Counted from the first letter of the stretch, positions 32,047 to 42,033 are shown. The stretch: 64,000 nt of DNA from Nocardia goodfellowii (GCF_017875645.1 NZ_JAGGMR010000001.1:5828001-5892000), one strand, 5' to 3'. Numbers and translations: made by a program. Notes: generated by a model not told the origin, from the letters alone.

Positions 32047-32661
32047 GTGACGGTTCTGGGCAAACGGCTGGGCCTGGGCGGGTTGATCGTGGTCACGCTG
32101 TGCGCGGTACTCACCGTGGCGGTGCCGCTGAGCTTTCCGGCCGACGGCGGCGCTACCGACGTGGATCGCGAGATCGCTCGATCGGTTCACCGAACCCTCG
32201 ACGACACCGGCGGCGTCTATCAAGCGCTCGTCTTCCCCAGCAACGGTTACATAGTGATACCGCTGTGGCTGGCGGCGGTGGCCTGGTTCGTCCACCGACG
32301 CCGATGGTGGCGTGCGGCAACGATGTTCGCTGTCCCCGAGCTCGCCCTCGCCGTGAACACCTGGGTGCTGAAACCACTCTGGGACCGCCCGCTGGCGGAC
32401 TACCTCGCCTATCCCAGCGGGCACACCGTGCACCTGGTCGCTGTGGCGACAACCTTTGTGTTGCTGACGGATTCACCACGCGTCCGCCGGTGGGCCGCCG
32501 GTGCGACCGTATTCGTCCTGTGCGGTGTCGCGGTGGGCATGATCGGCCTCGGGTATCACCACGCCACCGACGTGCTCGGTGGCGTCACCGCGGCCGTGGC
32601 GATGGCCACCGCGCTCTGCCGACTGGCCGATTTTCTGGCAGCGCGCCGTGTACCCCACTGA
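32047..32661 (+). CDS. PAP2-family membrane phosphatase
   Basis: 204 aa, GTG start, with about five transmembrane helices. The three phosphatase motifs are present: K-P-L-W-D-R-P, Y-P-S-G-H-T-V-H, and G-L-G-Y-H-H-A-T-D-V-L-G-G. It should dephosphorylate a lipid phosphate or isoprenyl pyrophosphate on the outer face of the membrane. It follows the NERD-like gene by 44 bases. Confidence 0.92.
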   Translation: MTVLGKRLGLGGLIVVTLCAVLTVAVPLSFPADGGATDVDREIARSVHRTLDDTGGVYQALVFPSNGYIVIPLWLAAVAWFVHRRRWWRAATMFAVPELALAVNTWVLKPLWDRPLADYLAYPSGHTVHLVAVATTFVLLTDSPRVRRWAAGATVFVLCGVAVGMIGLGYHHATDVLGGVTAAVAMATALCRLADFLAARRVPH

Positions 32662-32719
32662 ATTTCGTTGTCGCCGTAGCTCCCTCGCACGTACGGTGGA
32701 TGCGGGAAGGGAGCTCGAT

Positions 32720-33022
32720 ATGTCCGGAAAGACGCCGTGGTGGGCCATTGTGGCCGGGGTGTTCATGTTCATGCTGCTCGCCTCCAGCCTGCTCCAGGCG
32801 GTGCGCGATGTTTTCACCTATGCGGTCGTCATCCTGTTGCTGGCCGCCGGCGCGCGACTGGTGTACGTGATCAGGCACGAGCGCGCGGTGGCCGAACGGA
32901 AGCTGGCGCGCGAACGCAGGCAACGGCGCGGGCCGCGCCGGCAAGGCGCGATGTTGCTGAACGGCATGGACTTCCCGACGCCGGGAGAGGCGCGGTGCCG
33001 GGAATGGCGCACCCAGAACTGA
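32720..33022 (+). CDS. Small membrane protein, unknown family
   Basis: 100 aa. It starts MSGKTPWWAIVAG, with two close hydrophobic helices (about residues 7-26 and 32-50) and then a strongly basic Arg/Lys tail (VRHERAVAERKLARERRQRRG-type) expected in the cytoplasm. The ATG has GGAAGGGAG upstream. Its stop codon abuts the stop of the convergent heme oxygenase gene with no gap. No family recognised. Confidence 0.72.
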   Translation: MSGKTPWWAIVAGVFMFMLLASSLLQAVRDVFTYAVVILLLAAGARLVYVIRHERAVAERKLARERRQRRGPRRQGAMLLNGMDFPTPGEARCREWRTQN

Positions 33023-33685
33023 TCAGGAAGGCTTGCGCGCCGGGAACTCGGCGGCGAGTTCGCCGAACATCGCGGTGTTCATGGCGAAGGCCCGCTGCGC
33101 TTCGGCCAGGGCCCGGCGGCGATCGAGGTCGTCGAGCGGGAGTTCGTCCAGCAGCGCGCGATATTCGCGCTTGAACGCGGCCGGATTGCTGATGCCGTCG
33201 AAGACGTAGAAGCGCACGCCGTCACCGCGGCGCGGCAGATCCCACAGCTTCTCCGCGGTGCCGCGGATGACCTGGCCGCCCGAGAGGTCACCGAGGTAGC
33301 GGGTGTAGTGATGGGCGATGTATCCGGCCGGCCACTCGCGGGCGCACTCGTCGATCCGGGCGGCGTAGGCGGCGGTCGAGGGCAGCGCCTCGACCTCGCC
33401 GCGCCAGTCCGGGCCGATCAACGCGACGAGATCGCGTTCCAATTCGGCGGTCCGGGCCAGTTCCGGCCGGATGAAGGGGCCCGCGATCGGATCCTCGGCG
33501 AGGGTGTCCCACCGCGCCTCGAGGGCCCGGTAGACGAACCACAGCTGACCGGTGTAGCGATGATACGAGTCGATCGGCAGACCGCCGCCGAGCATGTCAC
33601 TGATGAAGGTGGAGTTCTCCGCCTCGGCATGCTGGGCCTCGGTCGCGGTCCGGATCTGCGCCGAAAACGGTACTGCTTGGGACAT
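33023..33685 (-). CDS. Biliverdin-producing heme oxygenase
   Basis: 220 aa, the HmuO/HO-1 size. It has proximal-heme His19 in QHAEAENSTFISDML and the distal-helix motif YLGDLSGGQ. The enzyme opens heme to biliverdin, CO and iron, normally to obtain iron from host heme. The start is uncertain: ATG 33685 has an AGGA very close, and a GTG at 33700 has better spacing. An iron-box-like sequence lies about 60 bases upstream, which fits DtxR/IdeR control as known for hmuO. Confidence 0.94.
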   Translation of the reverse strand: MSQAVPFSAQIRTATEAQHAEAENSTFISDMLGGGLPIDSYHRYTGQLWFVYRALEARWDTLAEDPIAGPFIRPELARTAELERDLVALIGPDWRGEVEALPSTAAYAARIDECAREWPAGYIAHHYTRYLGDLSGGQVIRGTAEKLWDLPRRGDGVRFYVFDGISNPAAFKREYRALLDELPLDDLDRRRALAEAQRAFAMNTAMFGELAAEFPARKPS

Positions 33686-33740
33686 TTCCTGTTCCACCAC
33701 GAACCACCTCACCGGCCACCTGCGCCTGCGGCAACCGACT

Positions 33741-33759
33741 TTGGTTACCCTAACTACCC
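33741..33759 (-). promoter_or_regulatory. Possible IdeR/DtxR iron box upstream of heme oxygenase
   Basis: On the minus strand this reads with core TTAGGGTAACC, 10 of 11 matches to the TTAGGCTAACC centre of the IdeR consensus. The left flank is poor (about 13 of 19 overall). Position and target gene support it; the score alone is borderline. Confidence 0.4.
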
Positions 33760-33817
33760 TTGACCATACCGACTCGGCGCGATCTCCGATATCCAACTTT
33801 CGGTGGAATCCGTCCGA

Positions 33818-35347
33818 TCAATGGGCGGATTGGCCGCGCCGGATCCGGCGCGGGCGGCGCACGACGATCGGTCTGCGCAGCGCGCCCGCCCGTTTCAGAA
33901 TCTGCGGACGCAACTGCGTCCGGTCGAACCACTCGCCCAGCGTGACGCCCGCGGCCAGCGCACAGCTGACGCCGAACGCGTTGATCAGCTGGTTCAAGCC
34001 GACGATCAACTGATCGTTGAGCAGCCCGTACAACCCGCGGTAGACGCTGAGACCGGGCAGCAACGGGGTGATGCCGGCGACCGCGACGACCAGCGGGGGC
34101 GTCAACGCGCGCCGCGCCATCAGACCACCGGCCAGACCGACCACGGTCGCGGCGACGCCGGAGGAGACCACCGGGCCGAACCCGGCGTACTGCACCAGCA
34201 GGAAGACGATGGTGCCCGCCGCGCCACCGAGGGCGGCCGCGGCCAGGGCGCGTTTCTCGGCGTAGCAGGCGAGCGCGAAGGCCAGCGCCGCTACCGCACC
34301 GGCCAGGATCTTGACCGGAAGGTTGGTGATGTCGCGGCCGGAGAGCATCTCGATCGCGGGCACGGTCGCGCCGACCTGTTCCCCGAGCCGCAGCGCGATC
34401 GCGATACCCGCGATGATGCCGCCGGTCATCATCATCACCTCGAGCATGCGGGCGGTGGCCGTGATCGGCGCGCCCGTGATCGCGTCCTGGACCGCGCCGA
34501 ACAGTTGCAGACCACTGAGCAGCACGGTGATTCCGGCGGCGATGACCAAGGTCGGCGCCGCCGAAATGCCGTGTGGTTCGGCGAAAGTCGCCAGCAGAAT
34601 CGCCGGCGTCGCCGCGATGGCGCCGCCCACCATGTGCTGGAAGAAGAACGGCAGACCGTACCGGTTGAGCACCCGGTTGGTCCGGTCGATCGCGGCGGTC
34701 GCCGCGAAACTCACCGCGGCCACGATCAGATTGCCGCCGAGCAGCGCGGCGATCGAGGCGGCCAGCAGGGACCACCCCAGGGTGGCGGTCCAGCGATGGT
34801 AGGGATGGTCGGCTCTGGTGATCTCGTCGAGCGCGGCGCGTGCCTCGTCGGGCGGCACCACCTGATTGCGGATCCGGCGGGTGAGCCGGTCCACCGCGGC
34901 CAGCCGGGTGAAGTCCAGCGACCGCTGGCGCACCACGCGCATACTGCTGGCCGGCGGCAGCATCAGGCCGCGGTCGGCCCAGATACGGATCGCGTCGTAG
35001 GTGACATCGACATCGCAGCGGGACAGGCCGTAGGTGGCGGCGATGAATCGGACCTGAGTGGTCGTGTCCATCACGCCGGTGCCCGAAGCCAGCACCACCT
35101 CGCCCACGCGGACCGCGAGATCCAGCACCTCGGCCACCCGGGCGTCGTCGCTGAGATCGATCGGCTGCAGCGGCGCCGGTGCGGAGACGATGGTGTCGAC
35201 GGTGGCCTGCCGATCGCCAACGAGCACGCCCACAGCCTGACTCACCATCGGGATATGCACGCGGCGCGGCCGTAGTCGGCCCCGCCAGGTTCGCCGTTCG
35301 ACCGGCGCTCTTGGTTCCTCTCCTCCCGAGGACGTATCCAAACCCAT
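33818..35347 (-). CDS. Threonine/serine exporter family protein (ThrE-like)
   Basis: 509 aa. It has an N-terminal cytoplasmic domain of about 170 residues (VLDLAVRVGEVVLASGTGVMDTTTQV...) followed by about ten transmembrane helices in two halves, ending in a basic tail. This is the fused ThrE architecture (DUF1212 + DUF3815) that exports Thr/Ser by proton motive force in corynebacteria. It lies upstream of the heme oxygenase on the same strand with a 130-base gap. Physiological substrate inferred. Confidence 0.9.
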   Translation of the reverse strand: MGLDTSSGGEEPRAPVERRTWRGRLRPRRVHIPMVSQAVGVLVGDRQATVDTIVSAPAPLQPIDLSDDARVAEVLDLAVRVGEVVLASGTGVMDTTTQVRFIAATYGLSRCDVDVTYDAIRIWADRGLMLPPASSMRVVRQRSLDFTRLAAVDRLTRRIRNQVVPPDEARAALDEITRADHPYHRWTATLGWSLLAASIAALLGGNLIVAAVSFAATAAIDRTNRVLNRYGLPFFFQHMVGGAIAATPAILLATFAEPHGISAAPTLVIAAGITVLLSGLQLFGAVQDAITGAPITATARMLEVMMMTGGIIAGIAIALRLGEQVGATVPAIEMLSGRDITNLPVKILAGAVAALAFALACYAEKRALAAAALGGAAGTIVFLLVQYAGFGPVVSSGVAATVVGLAGGLMARRALTPPLVVAVAGITPLLPGLSVYRGLYGLLNDQLIVGLNQLINAFGVSCALAAGVTLGEWFDRTQLRPQILKRAGALRRPIVVRRPRRIRRGQSAH

Positions 35348-35432
35348 GACCGTCGAAGGTAGTCGAAGCCCTTAACCCCGAACGACAACCGTGATAGAAC
35401 TTGTTTCAGTTTCGGCGATGGGAGTGTGCGCG

Positions 35433-36281
35433 GTGCGGTACGGAATTGTGTTGTTCACCAGTGATCGGGGCATCACGCCCGCCGACGCGGCGGCGACCGC
35501 CGAGCAGGCCGGTTTCGATTCGTTCTATGTTCCAGAACACACTCACATTCCGGTGGTGCGGGCCGCGGCGCACCCGACCACCGGCGACGCGACCCTCCCC
35601 GACGACCGTTACCTGCGCACCCTGGACCCCTGGGTCGCACTCGCCACCGCCACCGCGGTGACCGAGCGGATCACCCTGTCCACCGCGGTGGCGTTGCCCG
35701 CCGAACATCACCCCATCGCCCTCGCCAAAACCCTTGCCTCGCTCGACTTCCTGTCCGGCGGACGGGTCAGCCTGGGTGTCGGATTCGGCTGGAACACCGA
35801 CGAATTGGCCCATCACGGCGTGCCCGCCAACAAGCGCCGGACCGTGCTGCGCGAACACCTGGACGCCATGCGCGCCCTGTGGACCACCGAGGAAGCCAGT
35901 TTCGCAGGCGATTTCGTGAACTTCGGACCGAGCTGGTCCTGGCCCAAGCCGGTACAGAAGAGCATCCCGGTGCTGTTGGGCGCGGCCGGCGGCGAGAAGT
36001 CCTTCACCTGGCTGGCCAAGAACGCCGACGGGTGGATCACCACGCCGACCGAGGGCGAACTGAGCGCGAAGATCGAACTGCTGCAGCGGATCTGGCGCGA
36101 GCAGGGCCGCACCGGATCGCCGGAGATCATCGCGCTGGCCGGGGCGCACAACGCCGAGCAGCTGGCGCGGTGGGCCGAGCTCGGAGTCACCGAGGTGGTC
36201 TTCGGACTGCCTGACCGTGATGCCGACGCGGTGCGCGGCTACCTGGGCAAGCTCGCGGGCAAGCTGGGACTGAATCCCTGA
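35433..36281 (+). CDS. LLM-class F420-dependent oxidoreductase
   Basis: 282 aa. A luciferase-like monooxygenase TIM barrel is shown by RYGIVLFTSDRGITPADAA, EQAGFDSFYVPEHTHIP and SGGRVSLGVGFGWNTDEL. The TIGR03619-type C-terminus suggests F420 rather than FMN. I start at the GTG (VRYGIV) because GGGAG lies 8 bases upstream; an ATG five codons earlier overlaps that site. Substrate unknown. It is monocistronic, with a strong terminator. Confidence 0.88.
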   Translation: MRYGIVLFTSDRGITPADAAATAEQAGFDSFYVPEHTHIPVVRAAAHPTTGDATLPDDRYLRTLDPWVALATATAVTERITLSTAVALPAEHHPIALAKTLASLDFLSGGRVSLGVGFGWNTDELAHHGVPANKRRTVLREHLDAMRALWTTEEASFAGDFVNFGPSWSWPKPVQKSIPVLLGAAGGEKSFTWLAKNADGWITTPTEGELSAKIELLQRIWREQGRTGSPEIIALAGAHNAEQLARWAELGVTEVVFGLPDRDADAVRGYLGKLAGKLGLNP

Positions 36282-36285
36282 CCCG

Positions 36286-36321
36286 AGTCACCGCTCGAAC
36301 CTCGCGGCTCGAGCGGTGACT
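36286..36321. terminator. Bidirectional terminator, LLM gene / ABC exporter
   Basis: Perfect 13-bp arms AGTCACCGCTCGA / TCGAGCGGTGACT with a 10-base loop, between convergent stop codons. Confidence 0.82.
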
Positions 36322-36332
36322 TCTGTTCGGGG

Positions 36333-37964
36333 TCAGCGCAAGTCACGCCGGCGGAAGGCCGCGATACCTACGGCGAGCAGCGCTGCCGCGATACCGAGGA
36401 GCCAGAGCAGCGGCCGCGCTTCGAAGGGTGCGCCGGGCAGTTTCGGCGGATGGACGAACGGGACCAGATCCACCATCCACTGCGGCAAGCCATCCAGCGA
36501 CCCGACCAGGAACAGCACGATCATCCCGCTGAGCACGCCCCACGCGACCGGGGTGAAACGCGGCGCGAGGCCGTAGATCGCGACCGTGATGCCGGTGACC
36601 ACCCACACCGCCGGTATCTGAACCGCCGCGGCACCCAGGGATTCGGGGAGTTTGCCCGGCTCTCCCGTCGACGCGCCCCAGACGATGCCGATCGCCGCGC
36701 CGGCCACCAGCAGCAGCACGGCCGGGCCGAGCAGCGCGAAACCGATGTGGCTCAGCACATATCGGGAGCGGCCGATCGCACCGGACAGCGTGGCCTCGAC
36801 CCGGCTGGTGGACTCCTCGTCGTGCAGGCGCAGCGCCGCCGAAATAGCGTACGCGGCGGCCGCGGCGGCCAGCATGGTGATCGCGTAGTTGACGAACGAG
36901 TTCTCCAGCGCGCCCGAGCCGCCCATGCGTTCGATCAGGTCGCGCACGGTGCTGTTCTCGTTCAGCATGTCGCCGACGCTGTTCACCGCGCCGCCGATCA
37001 GCAGGCCGTAGAGCGCGAACCCGACGGCCCAGCCGAGCAGCGAGCCGCGTTGCAGCCGCCACGCCAGCCCGGCCGGGCCGGACAGCGCGGCCGCCGCGGT
37101 AGCGGGACCGGGCCGTTCGGCGATCAGCCCAGATCCGGTGTCACGGTTGCGGAGCAGGCCATAGGCGGCCACGGTCCCGGCAACCGCCACAGCCAGCAGC
37201 GGAAGCAGCACCCACCAGCGTTCCTGCGCGTAGGGACGGATCTGCAGCGACCACCCGATCGGCGAAAACCAGCTCAGTACACCATTTCCCGCGTCGCCCA
37301 CCGCACGCAGCGCGAAGGCCGCGCCCAGCGCCGCGAACGCGACGCCGCGTGCGACGCGCGCCCCCGCGCTCACCTGGGCGGCGACCGCGGCGACCGCGGC
37401 CCACGCCAACCCGGACCCCGCCAACGCCGCACCCCAGGCGAGGGAACCGGCCGCGGGCAGGTCCGCGCCGTAGAGCGCCGCGGCACAGACGATTCCCGCG
37501 ACCAGTGCGCCGCCGAAGGTCATGATCAACGCGGCGGTGAGTCCGGCGTAGCGACCGATCGCGGTGGCTCCCACCAACTCCGCGCGACCCGTCTCCTCTT
37601 CCACCCGGGTGTGCCGGATGACGGTGAGGATGGTCGCGATGGCGATCATGGTGAACATGGCCCCGGCTTTCCAGGTGCCGACCGAGCCCAGCGAGCTAGT
37701 GAACACCGGGCCGTACATGGCCGCCAGCGCCGGGCTCTTCGCCAGGCTGGCCGCGTATTGATCCAACTCCGCCTGGGTCTGATAGAGGCCTTCGACACTC
37801 AGGACCTGGATGGCCGGCATGAAGCCGAGCAGCAGTACCCACAGCGGTAGCACCACGCGGTCGCGGCGCAGGAACAACCGCAGCAGCTCGGTGGTACCGG
37901 TGAAATCGGTGGATGCGCCGGAATACCTTGCGACAGTGGCGCTTTCCGCGGTAACGGTGGTCAT
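36333..37964 (-). CDS. ABC exporter permease (polyketide-antibiotic exporter type)
   Basis: 543 aa with about twelve hydrophobic helices in two repeated halves, the fused 2 x 6 topology of TnrB-like exporters. Residues 105-130 ([24 protein letters not shown]) and 385-410 ([20 protein letters not shown]) are the duplicated cytoplasmic loops. It pairs with the ATPase whose stop overlaps its start (ATGA). The exported compound is unknown; neighbouring TetR control suggests drug or lipid efflux. Confidence 0.9.
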   Translation of the reverse strand: MTTVTAESATVARYSGASTDFTGTTELLRLFLRRDRVVLPLWVLLLGFMPAIQVLSVEGLYQTQAELDQYAASLAKSPALAAMYGPVFTSSLGSVGTWKAGAMFTMIAIATILTVIRHTRVEEETGRAELVGATAIGRYAGLTAALIMTFGGALVAGIVCAAALYGADLPAAGSLAWGAALAGSGLAWAAVAAVAAQVSAGARVARGVAFAALGAAFALRAVGDAGNGVLSWFSPIGWSLQIRPYAQERWWVLLPLLAVAVAGTVAAYGLLRNRDTGSGLIAERPGPATAAAALSGPAGLAWRLQRGSLLGWAVGFALYGLLIGGAVNSVGDMLNENSTVRDLIERMGGSGALENSFVNYAITMLAAAAAAYAISAALRLHDEESTSRVEATLSGAIGRSRYVLSHIGFALLGPAVLLLVAGAAIGIVWGASTGEPGKLPESLGAAAVQIPAVWVVTGITVAIYGLAPRFTPVAWGVLSGMIVLFLVGSLDGLPQWMVDLVPFVHPPKLPGAPFEARPLLWLLGIAAALLAVGIAAFRRRDLR

Positions 37965-38890
37965 GCTCGCACCTTCTCCCCGGATGTCCGTCCGGCGGGG
38001 ACTTCGCCGTCGACGTGGTAGTGCCGCAGGAACAGCTCCTCCAGGGTCGGCGGCGCGCTGGTCAAGCTGCGCACTCCGGTGTCACCGAGCACTCGGATCA
38101 GTTCCCCGAGATGCTCCCCGTCGACCTGGCAGCGCAGGGTCGCACCGTCGCGTTCGATGTCCTCGACGCCCGGGATCCGGCTGAGATCGCCTGGGTCGCC
38201 GAGCAATTCGGCGGTGATAGCGGTATGCGACAGATGCCGCATATCCGACAGCGACCCGCTCTCCACGGTGCGCCCGGCGCGGATGATGGTCACCCGGTCA
38301 CACAGCGCCTCCACCTCGGACAGGATGTGGCTCGACAGCAGAACGGTGGCGCCGCGCTCCCGCGCCTCCTTGGTGCATTCGCGAAACACCTGCTCCATCA
38401 AGGGATCCAGACCCGAGGTCGGTTCGTCGAGCAGCAGCAACGGCACATCGGAGGCGAACGCCGAGACCAGGGCGACTTTCTGCCGGTTGCCTTTGGAGTA
38501 GGTGCGCGCCTTCTTGCGCGGGTCCAGATCGAAACGTTCGATCAGCTCGGCGCGGCGCCGGGTGTCGATGCCACCGCGCATGCGGGCCATCAGATCGATG
38601 GTCTCGCCGCCCGACAGCGACGGCCACAGCGTGACATCGCCTGGTACATAAGCGATGTCGCGATGCAGGCGAACCGCGTCGGACCACGGGTCGCGCCCGA
38701 AGAGACCGGCGCGGCCGGAGCTGGCGCGCAGAATCCCGAGCAGAATGCGGATGGTGGTGGATTTGCCGGCCCCGTTCGGGCCGAGGAAGCCATGGATCTC
38801 GCCCTCGGTGACCGACAGATTCAACCCGTCGAGAGCGGTGACGTGACCGAAGGTCTTGACCAGATCGTGGACTTCGATGACCTCGGACAT
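37961..38890 (-). CDS. ABC exporter ATP-binding protein
   Basis: 309 aa. It has Walker [10 protein letters not shown], the signature-like YSKGNRQK, Walker [13 protein letters not shown] and the H-loop SSHILSEVE. The C-terminal about 90 residues form the extra domain typical of drug-exporter ATPases. It lies 11 bases after the TetR gene and overlaps the permease, so the three form one operon. Confidence 0.95.
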   Translation of the reverse strand: MSEVIEVHDLVKTFGHVTALDGLNLSVTEGEIHGFLGPNGAGKSTTIRILLGILRASSGRAGLFGRDPWSDAVRLHRDIAYVPGDVTLWPSLSGGETIDLMARMRGGIDTRRRAELIERFDLDPRKKARTYSKGNRQKVALVSAFASDVPLLLLDEPTSGLDPLMEQVFRECTKEARERGATVLLSSHILSEVEALCDRVTIIRAGRTVESGSLSDMRHLSHTAITAELLGDPGDLSRIPGVEDIERDGATLRCQVDGEHLGELIRVLGDTGVRSLTSAPPTLEELFLRHYHVDGEVPAGRTSGEKVRA

Positions 38891-38901
38891 CGGTCCTCCT
38901 A

Positions 38902-39576
38902 TTACGTTGATTCAGGTGGTAGCACCGTGTCCAGCACGCTGGAATCGGTGAGCAGGCCCTGGGTGTAGAACTCCAGGGCGGGTGGCGTGAGCTCATCGGT
39001 GAGATCACGAATCGCTGTGCGGAAGTCGAGTTTGCCGTCGCGCTGCTCGCGCAGCTGCGTCCACAGCAGGGTGGCGCCGATGTTGAGCAGCATCAGATAT
39101 CTGGCCCGGGCCGCGGGGTCGCGGCTGGGCTTGATGGTGCCCGCCTCGACGGCGGTCTGGATGTAGACCTCGGCATCGGAGACCATGTGCTCGAACAGGG
39201 ATTCAGCGAGGGGACCGCCGGCCTGCAGGCTGCGCACCATGTAGGCCACCAGCGGGCCGTATTCCTCGACCTCGGACAGCGCCGCCAGCATGCCCTTGCC
39301 GACGTTCTCGGCGGTGATCGTCTGAATCTTCTTGTCCCGGGTCAGCTGCAGCACCCGCTCGTCGCATGCGGCGCGCAGGCCCTCCTTGGAGCCGAAGTGA
39401 TGGTTCACCAACCCGGGCGAGACACCGGCGGCGGCAGCGATCACGCGGACGCCGACGCCGAACCCTTGTTCGCCGAACACCTCGATCGCGGTATCACGGA
39501 TACGGGCCGCGGTCGACAGGTCCGAGATCTTCACGGCGGGGGCGGGTCTTTCCGGAACGGGCTGTTGGCTAAACAC
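38902..39576 (-). CDS. TetR-family regulator of the ABC exporter
   Basis: 224 aa. The helix-turn-helix reads [43 protein letters not shown] (about residues 26-68), followed by a long ligand domain. The frame opens with a GTG at 39576 that has no Shine-Dalgarno but a TATATT -10 element about 8 bases upstream, so a leaderless transcript is likely. The start codon lies inside a pair of tandem operators, consistent with autoregulation. A GTG 14 codons in is an alternative start. Confidence 0.88.
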   Translation of the reverse strand: MFSQQPVPERPAPAVKISDLSTAARIRDTAIEVFGEQGFGVGVRVIAAAAGVSPGLVNHHFGSKEGLRAACDERVLQLTRDKKIQTITAENVGKGMLAALSEVEEYGPLVAYMVRSLQAGGPLAESLFEHMVSDAEVYIQTAVEAGTIKPSRDPAARARYLMLLNIGATLLWTQLREQRDGKLDFRTAIRDLTDELTPPALEFYTQGLLTDSSVLDTVLPPEST

Positions 39577-39606
39577 ATGTTCAATATACTAAACACTCGT
39601 TCAATG
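39569..39606. promoter_or_regulatory. Two tandem TetR operators, 20-bp period
   Basis: Read on the minus strand, each copy is TGAAC-N4-GTTTA, a dyad with AAC/GTT half-sites. The copies (39569-39586 and 39589-39606) are repeated exactly 20 bp apart, about two helical turns, so two dimers could bind on one face. They cover the start region of the tetR-ABC operon and lie 58 bases before the divergent acyl-CoA oxidase gene. Confidence 0.75.
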
Positions 39607-39663
39607 GTGTGACAAGGGTTTCGAAGCGTTTGGCGGGAAGTATCGGCGGCTATCGTCGGAAAC

Positions 39664-41595
39664 ATGACTACGGGCGGTTCGACTACGGCAGATCACCTAC
39701 GCGCGGCCCTGGATGGGCCCTGGGCGGCGGTCCGGGAGGAAGCCCGGATCCAGCTCGCCGACGACCGGTTCACCGGCGACCCCAACCTCGACTACAAGGC
39801 CGCCCGGGCCCGCGTGCTCGACCAGATGAAGGCCATCGCGGGCATGGGTCTCGCTGAGCGCGGTTTCCGGCGGGAGAACGGCGGCACCAGCGAGCCCGGC
39901 GCGGCGGTCACCGGGCTGGAGATGCTGGCCTACGCCGATCTGTCGCTGTGGGTGAAAGCCGGTGTGCAGTGGGGGCTTTTCGGTGGCGCGGTGGAGAACC
40001 TCGGCACCGAACGGCACCGTGACTACATCACCCGATTGCTGTCGCTGGATTTGCTCGGCTGCTTCGCGATGACCGAATCCGGGCACGGCAGCGACGTGGC
40101 CAATCTCGAGACCACCGCGACCTACGACCCGGCCACCCAGGAATTCGTGATCCACACCCCGACCCCCTCGGCGCGCAAGGATTACATCGGCGGAGCCGCC
40201 GAGCACGCCCGCGTAGCCGCGGTGTTCGCGCAGTTGATCACGCAGAACGAGAACCGGGGCGTGCACTGCCTGCTCGTGCCGATCCGGGACGAACACGGGG
40301 CGGATCTGCCGGGCGTCACCACCTATGACGACGGACTCAAGGGCGGATTGCCCGGTGTGGACAATGGCCGCATCGTCTTCGACCAGGTGCGAATTCCGCG
40401 AGAGAACTTGCTGAATCGCTACGCCGATGTGGCTCCGGACGGGGCATACTCCTCCGACATCGAGAATCCGAGCCGGCGCTTCTTCACCACGCTCGGCACC
40501 CTCGTACGCGGGCGCGTCAGCGTCGGCGGGGCCGCGGCGGCCGGGGCTCGCGTCGCGTTGAGCATCGCGGTGCGGTACGCGTTGAAACGACGTCAGTTCT
40601 CCGATCCCGACAGCGGCGCGGAAACCCTCCTGCTGGATTACCGCAGCCATCAGCGCCGGTTGCTGCCGCTGGTCGCGAAGTCGTGGGCGCTGGCCTTCGC
40701 GCAGAACGACCTGGTGCGGCGCATGCATCTGGTGCAGACCGGCCAGGATCTCGATCCCAGCGCGCAGCGGGCGCTGGAGAAGCGCGCCGCGGGCCTGAAG
40801 GTCGCCCAGACCCGGCACGCCACCCGCGCGATCCAGGAATGCCGCGAAGCCTGCGGCGGCGCGGGCTATCTCACCGAGAACCGGCTCGTCACCCTGAAGG
40901 CCGACACCGATGTGTTCACCACGTTCGAAGGTGACAACGTGGTGCTGACGCAGCTGGTGGCCAAGGAACTGCTCACCTCCTACTCCGACGAGATTCGCGA
41001 TCTCGACGCGCTCGGGTGGGTCCGTTTCGCGGCCACCATGGCCGGGGATGTGGTGCGCAAGCGCTCCGGCGTACGCCAGATGATCCAGACGCTCAGCGAC
41101 CGCAACGGGGAGACCGTCGACGAGGCCGACCTCTCCCGGCGCTCGGTGCAGCTGAAGTTGTTCGCCGACCGCGAGGACTATCTCGTGCGCACCGCGGCGC
41201 ATCGACTTCGGGCCCGCGCCGCGGACACCGGGCCGTTCGAGGCGTTCAACAACGCGCAGGACCACATCCTCGCGGCCGGAACCGCGCATATCGATCGGCT
41301 CGTGCTGGAGGCGTTCATCGACGGCATCGCCGACATCGAGGATCCGGAAGCACGGGCGCTGGCCGAGGACGTCTGCGATCTGTACGTGTACTCGCTGCTC
41401 GAGGAGCACACGGCCTGGTTCATCATGCACCGGTTCATGTCCGTCGAGCGAGCGAAGGCGGTGCGCCGGGGCGTCAACGAACTGGTCGACCGTTTGCGGC
41501 CGCACGCGCTGACCCTCATCGAAGCGCTGGGCGTGCCGGAGGGGATGCTCCGGGCGGCGCTGCTCGAGGACGCCAGCGTTTTCGAACGGGCCTGA
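39664..41595 (+). CDS. Acyl-CoA dehydrogenase/oxidase (peroxisomal-oxidase-like, 643 aa)
   Basis: 643 aa, longer than normal dehydrogenases and typical of acyl-CoA oxidase-type enzymes with an additional C-terminal helical domain. Visible motifs are CFAMTESGHGSDVAN (FAD/substrate), GAGYLTENRL, and TTFEGDNVVL, which carries the expected catalytic Glu. It introduces the 2,3-double bond into an acyl-CoA, passing electrons to oxygen or ETF. It is divergent from the TetR-controlled exporter and may share its operators. Confidence 0.92.
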   Translation: MTTGGSTTADHLRAALDGPWAAVREEARIQLADDRFTGDPNLDYKAARARVLDQMKAIAGMGLAERGFRRENGGTSEPGAAVTGLEMLAYADLSLWVKAGVQWGLFGGAVENLGTERHRDYITRLLSLDLLGCFAMTESGHGSDVANLETTATYDPATQEFVIHTPTPSARKDYIGGAAEHARVAAVFAQLITQNENRGVHCLLVPIRDEHGADLPGVTTYDDGLKGGLPGVDNGRIVFDQVRIPRENLLNRYADVAPDGAYSSDIENPSRRFFTTLGTLVRGRVSVGGAAAAGARVALSIAVRYALKRRQFSDPDSGAETLLLDYRSHQRRLLPLVAKSWALAFAQNDLVRRMHLVQTGQDLDPSAQRALEKRAAGLKVAQTRHATRAIQECREACGGAGYLTENRLVTLKADTDVFTTFEGDNVVLTQLVAKELLTSYSDEIRDLDALGWVRFAATMAGDVVRKRSGVRQMIQTLSDRNGETVDEADLSRRSVQLKLFADREDYLVRTAAHRLRARAADTGPFEAFNNAQDHILAAGTAHIDRLVLEAFIDGIADIEDPEARALAEDVCDLYVYSLLEEHTAWFIMHRFMSVERAKAVRRGVNELVDRLRPHALTLIEALGVPEGMLRAALLEDASVFERA

Positions 41596-41610
41596 CCGGC
41601 AAGGGAACCC

Positions 41611-41642
41611 AGGGTGCGGCCCCGCCGGGGTCGCACCCTTTC
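41611..41642. terminator. Terminator between acyl-CoA oxidase and VOC gene
   Basis: 13-bp arms AGGGTGCGGCCCC / GGGGTCGCACCCT with one G-T position and a 3-base loop, followed by TTT on the plus strand. It lies between convergent genes. Confidence 0.78.
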
Positions 41643-41643
41643 G

Positions 41644-42033
41644 CTACGGCCCCAGCAGATCCCACCGATTCCCGGCGATATCCAGGAAAACCGCGACGCG
41701 CCCGTAAGGTTCGCGCCGGGGTTCGGTCACGAATCGCACACCGGCGGCGGCCATCCGGTCATAGGTGACCTGGAAATCATCCACCCGCAGAAAGAAACCG
41801 ACCCGGCCCGCGGCCTGCTGCCCGACCGCGCCGGCCTGCGCTTCCCCGTCGGCGCGGGCGAGCAGAATGCCGGTCGCCGCCGCCGGCGGCCGCACCACCA
41901 CCCACCGCTTCGCCCGGCCGTCGTTGGTGAAAGACGGTGTGTCCTCGACCAATTCGAATCCGAGCGCGTCGACGAAGAACGCGATCGCGGGGTCGTAGTC
42001 GGGCACGATGATCGTCGCCAGTTCGATGCGCAC
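41644..42033 (-). CDS. VOC-superfamily (glyoxalase-like) protein
   Basis: 129 aa. Two beta-alpha-beta-beta-beta halves are seen (TIIVPDYDPAIAFFVDALGFELVED; then VDDFQVTYDRMAAAGVRFVTEPRREPYGRVAVFLDIAGNRWDL). The first strand lacks the usual metal-binding His/Glu, so it may not be a metalloenzyme. The GTG start gives VRIELAT. Function unknown; similar proteins are often annotated as extradiol-dioxygenase- or bleomycin-resistance-like. Confidence 0.85.
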   Translation of the reverse strand: MRIELATIIVPDYDPAIAFFVDALGFELVEDTPSFTNDGRAKRWVVVRPPAAATGILLARADGEAQAGAVGQQAAGRVGFFLRVDDFQVTYDRMAAAGVRFVTEPRREPYGRVAVFLDIAGNRWDLLGP

